From contig JAKITH010000091.1 in NCBI GenBank assembly GCA_021648185.1, forward strand, positions 1-5,317: a stretch of 5,317 nt of DNA. Reading direction: 5' to 3'. A program made the position numbers and the translations under genes. Below, one piece after another: positions 5,206-5,317 of this stretch (the first letter of the stretch is position 1; every line of letters begins with the position of its first letter). The notes under the pieces were generated by a model, which saw only the letters and a list, made by a program, of their open reading frames with translations, searched no databases and was not told the DNA's origin. This DNA is from Thiomicrorhabdus sp. Its GTDB lineage: Bacteria; Pseudomonadota; Gammaproteobacteria; Thiomicrospirales; Thiomicrospiraceae.

Positions 5206-5235
5206 TTGACACGAGATCGAGATTAACTATATAAT
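5206..5235 (+). promoter_or_regulatory. rRNA operon promoter P2
   Basis: Consensus TTGACA (5206-5211) and consensus TATAAT (5230-5235) are 18 bases apart; the overlapping TATATA at 5228 would give 16. An A-rich stretch (5184-5205) just upstream resembles an UP element. It lies about 125 bases after P1, like the P1-P2 arrangement of enterobacterial rrn operons. Confidence 0.85.
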
Positions 5236-5251
5236 AGCCGGCTTACCGAGA

Positions 5252-5280
5252 GAGAAAATCCAAACGGATTTAACTTTCTC
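5252..5280 (+). other. boxB-like hairpin in the rrn leader
   Basis: AAATCC (5256-5261) pairs with GGATTT (5266-5271) around loop AAAC. GAGA (5252-5255) can pair with TCTC (5277-5280), leaving a 3' bulge. A hairpin just before boxA is the usual place of boxB in rRNA leaders. Confidence 0.55.
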
Positions 5281-5292
5281 GAAGAGACCTAA

Positions 5293-5304
5293 GTTCTTTA
5301 AAAA
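5293..5304 (+). promoter_or_regulatory. boxA antitermination site of an rRNA operon
   Basis: GTTCTTTAAAAA closely resembles the boxA of gammaproteobacterial rRNA leaders (TGCTCTTTAACA in E. coli), where NusB and S10 load the antitermination complex on the nascent RNA. Together with P1, P2 and the hairpin it shows that an rRNA operon begins here. The 16S gene itself should start within about 200 bases to the right, outside the window. Confidence 0.8.
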
Positions 5305-5317
5305 TCAGGTAATTCAG

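Overview
This is a chromosomal window, moderately AT-rich, from what is most likely a free-living gammaproteobacterium. The BolA closely resembles the enterobacterial protein. The ilvE plus CHCC zinc-finger pair is a familiar gammaproteobacterial arrangement. The rRNA leader has the tandem promoter and boxB-boxA layout known from that class. The mix of genes (periplasmic DsrE-like protein, bacterial voltage-gated cation channel, amino-acid biosynthesis) would fit a marine sulfur oxidiser of the Thiomicrospira/Hydrogenovibrio type, but that narrower placement is inference only.

Layout from left to right. An odd homopolymer-rich inverted repeat (9-74) abuts the stop codon of argD, which lies on the minus strand (acetylornithine/succinyldiaminopimelate aminotransferase, 73-1242). 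A roughly 300-base divergent gap follows. It holds a candidate minus-strand promoter and, between that promoter and argD, a long terminator-like hairpin that could be an attenuator. On the plus strand, ilvE (branched-chain aminotransferase, 1548-2474) and a small CHCC zinc-finger protein (2494-2700) look like one transcript ending at a perfect 17-bp bidirectional terminator. Converging on that terminator is a YfaE-like [2Fe-2S] ferredoxin gene on the minus strand (2772-3023). Divergent from it is a single-domain voltage-gated cation channel of the NaChBac family (3195-4046), whose filter TFEDWTD looks more calcium-type than sodium-type. A periplasmic DsrE-family gene (minus, 4064-4585) converges on the channel gene with only 17 bases between the stops. 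bolA (4676-4975) diverges from the DsrE-family gene.

The right end (about 4976-5317) is the control region of an rRNA operon whose 16S gene starts beyond the window. It has two tandem consensus DnaA boxes, helically phased A-tracts, a P1 promoter with a GC-rich discriminator, a P2 promoter with perfect -35 and -10 hexamers, a boxB-like hairpin and boxA.

Taken together these are mostly household genes: two PLP transaminases for arginine/lysine and branched-chain amino-acid synthesis, two proteins tied to Fe-S biology, and the start of an rrn operon. No mobile element, CRISPR array, tRNA or clearly new multi-gene system is visible. The points most worth a second look are the channel's filter, the putative argD leader attenuator, the homopolymer hairpin at the left edge and the DnaA boxes in front of the rRNA promoters.
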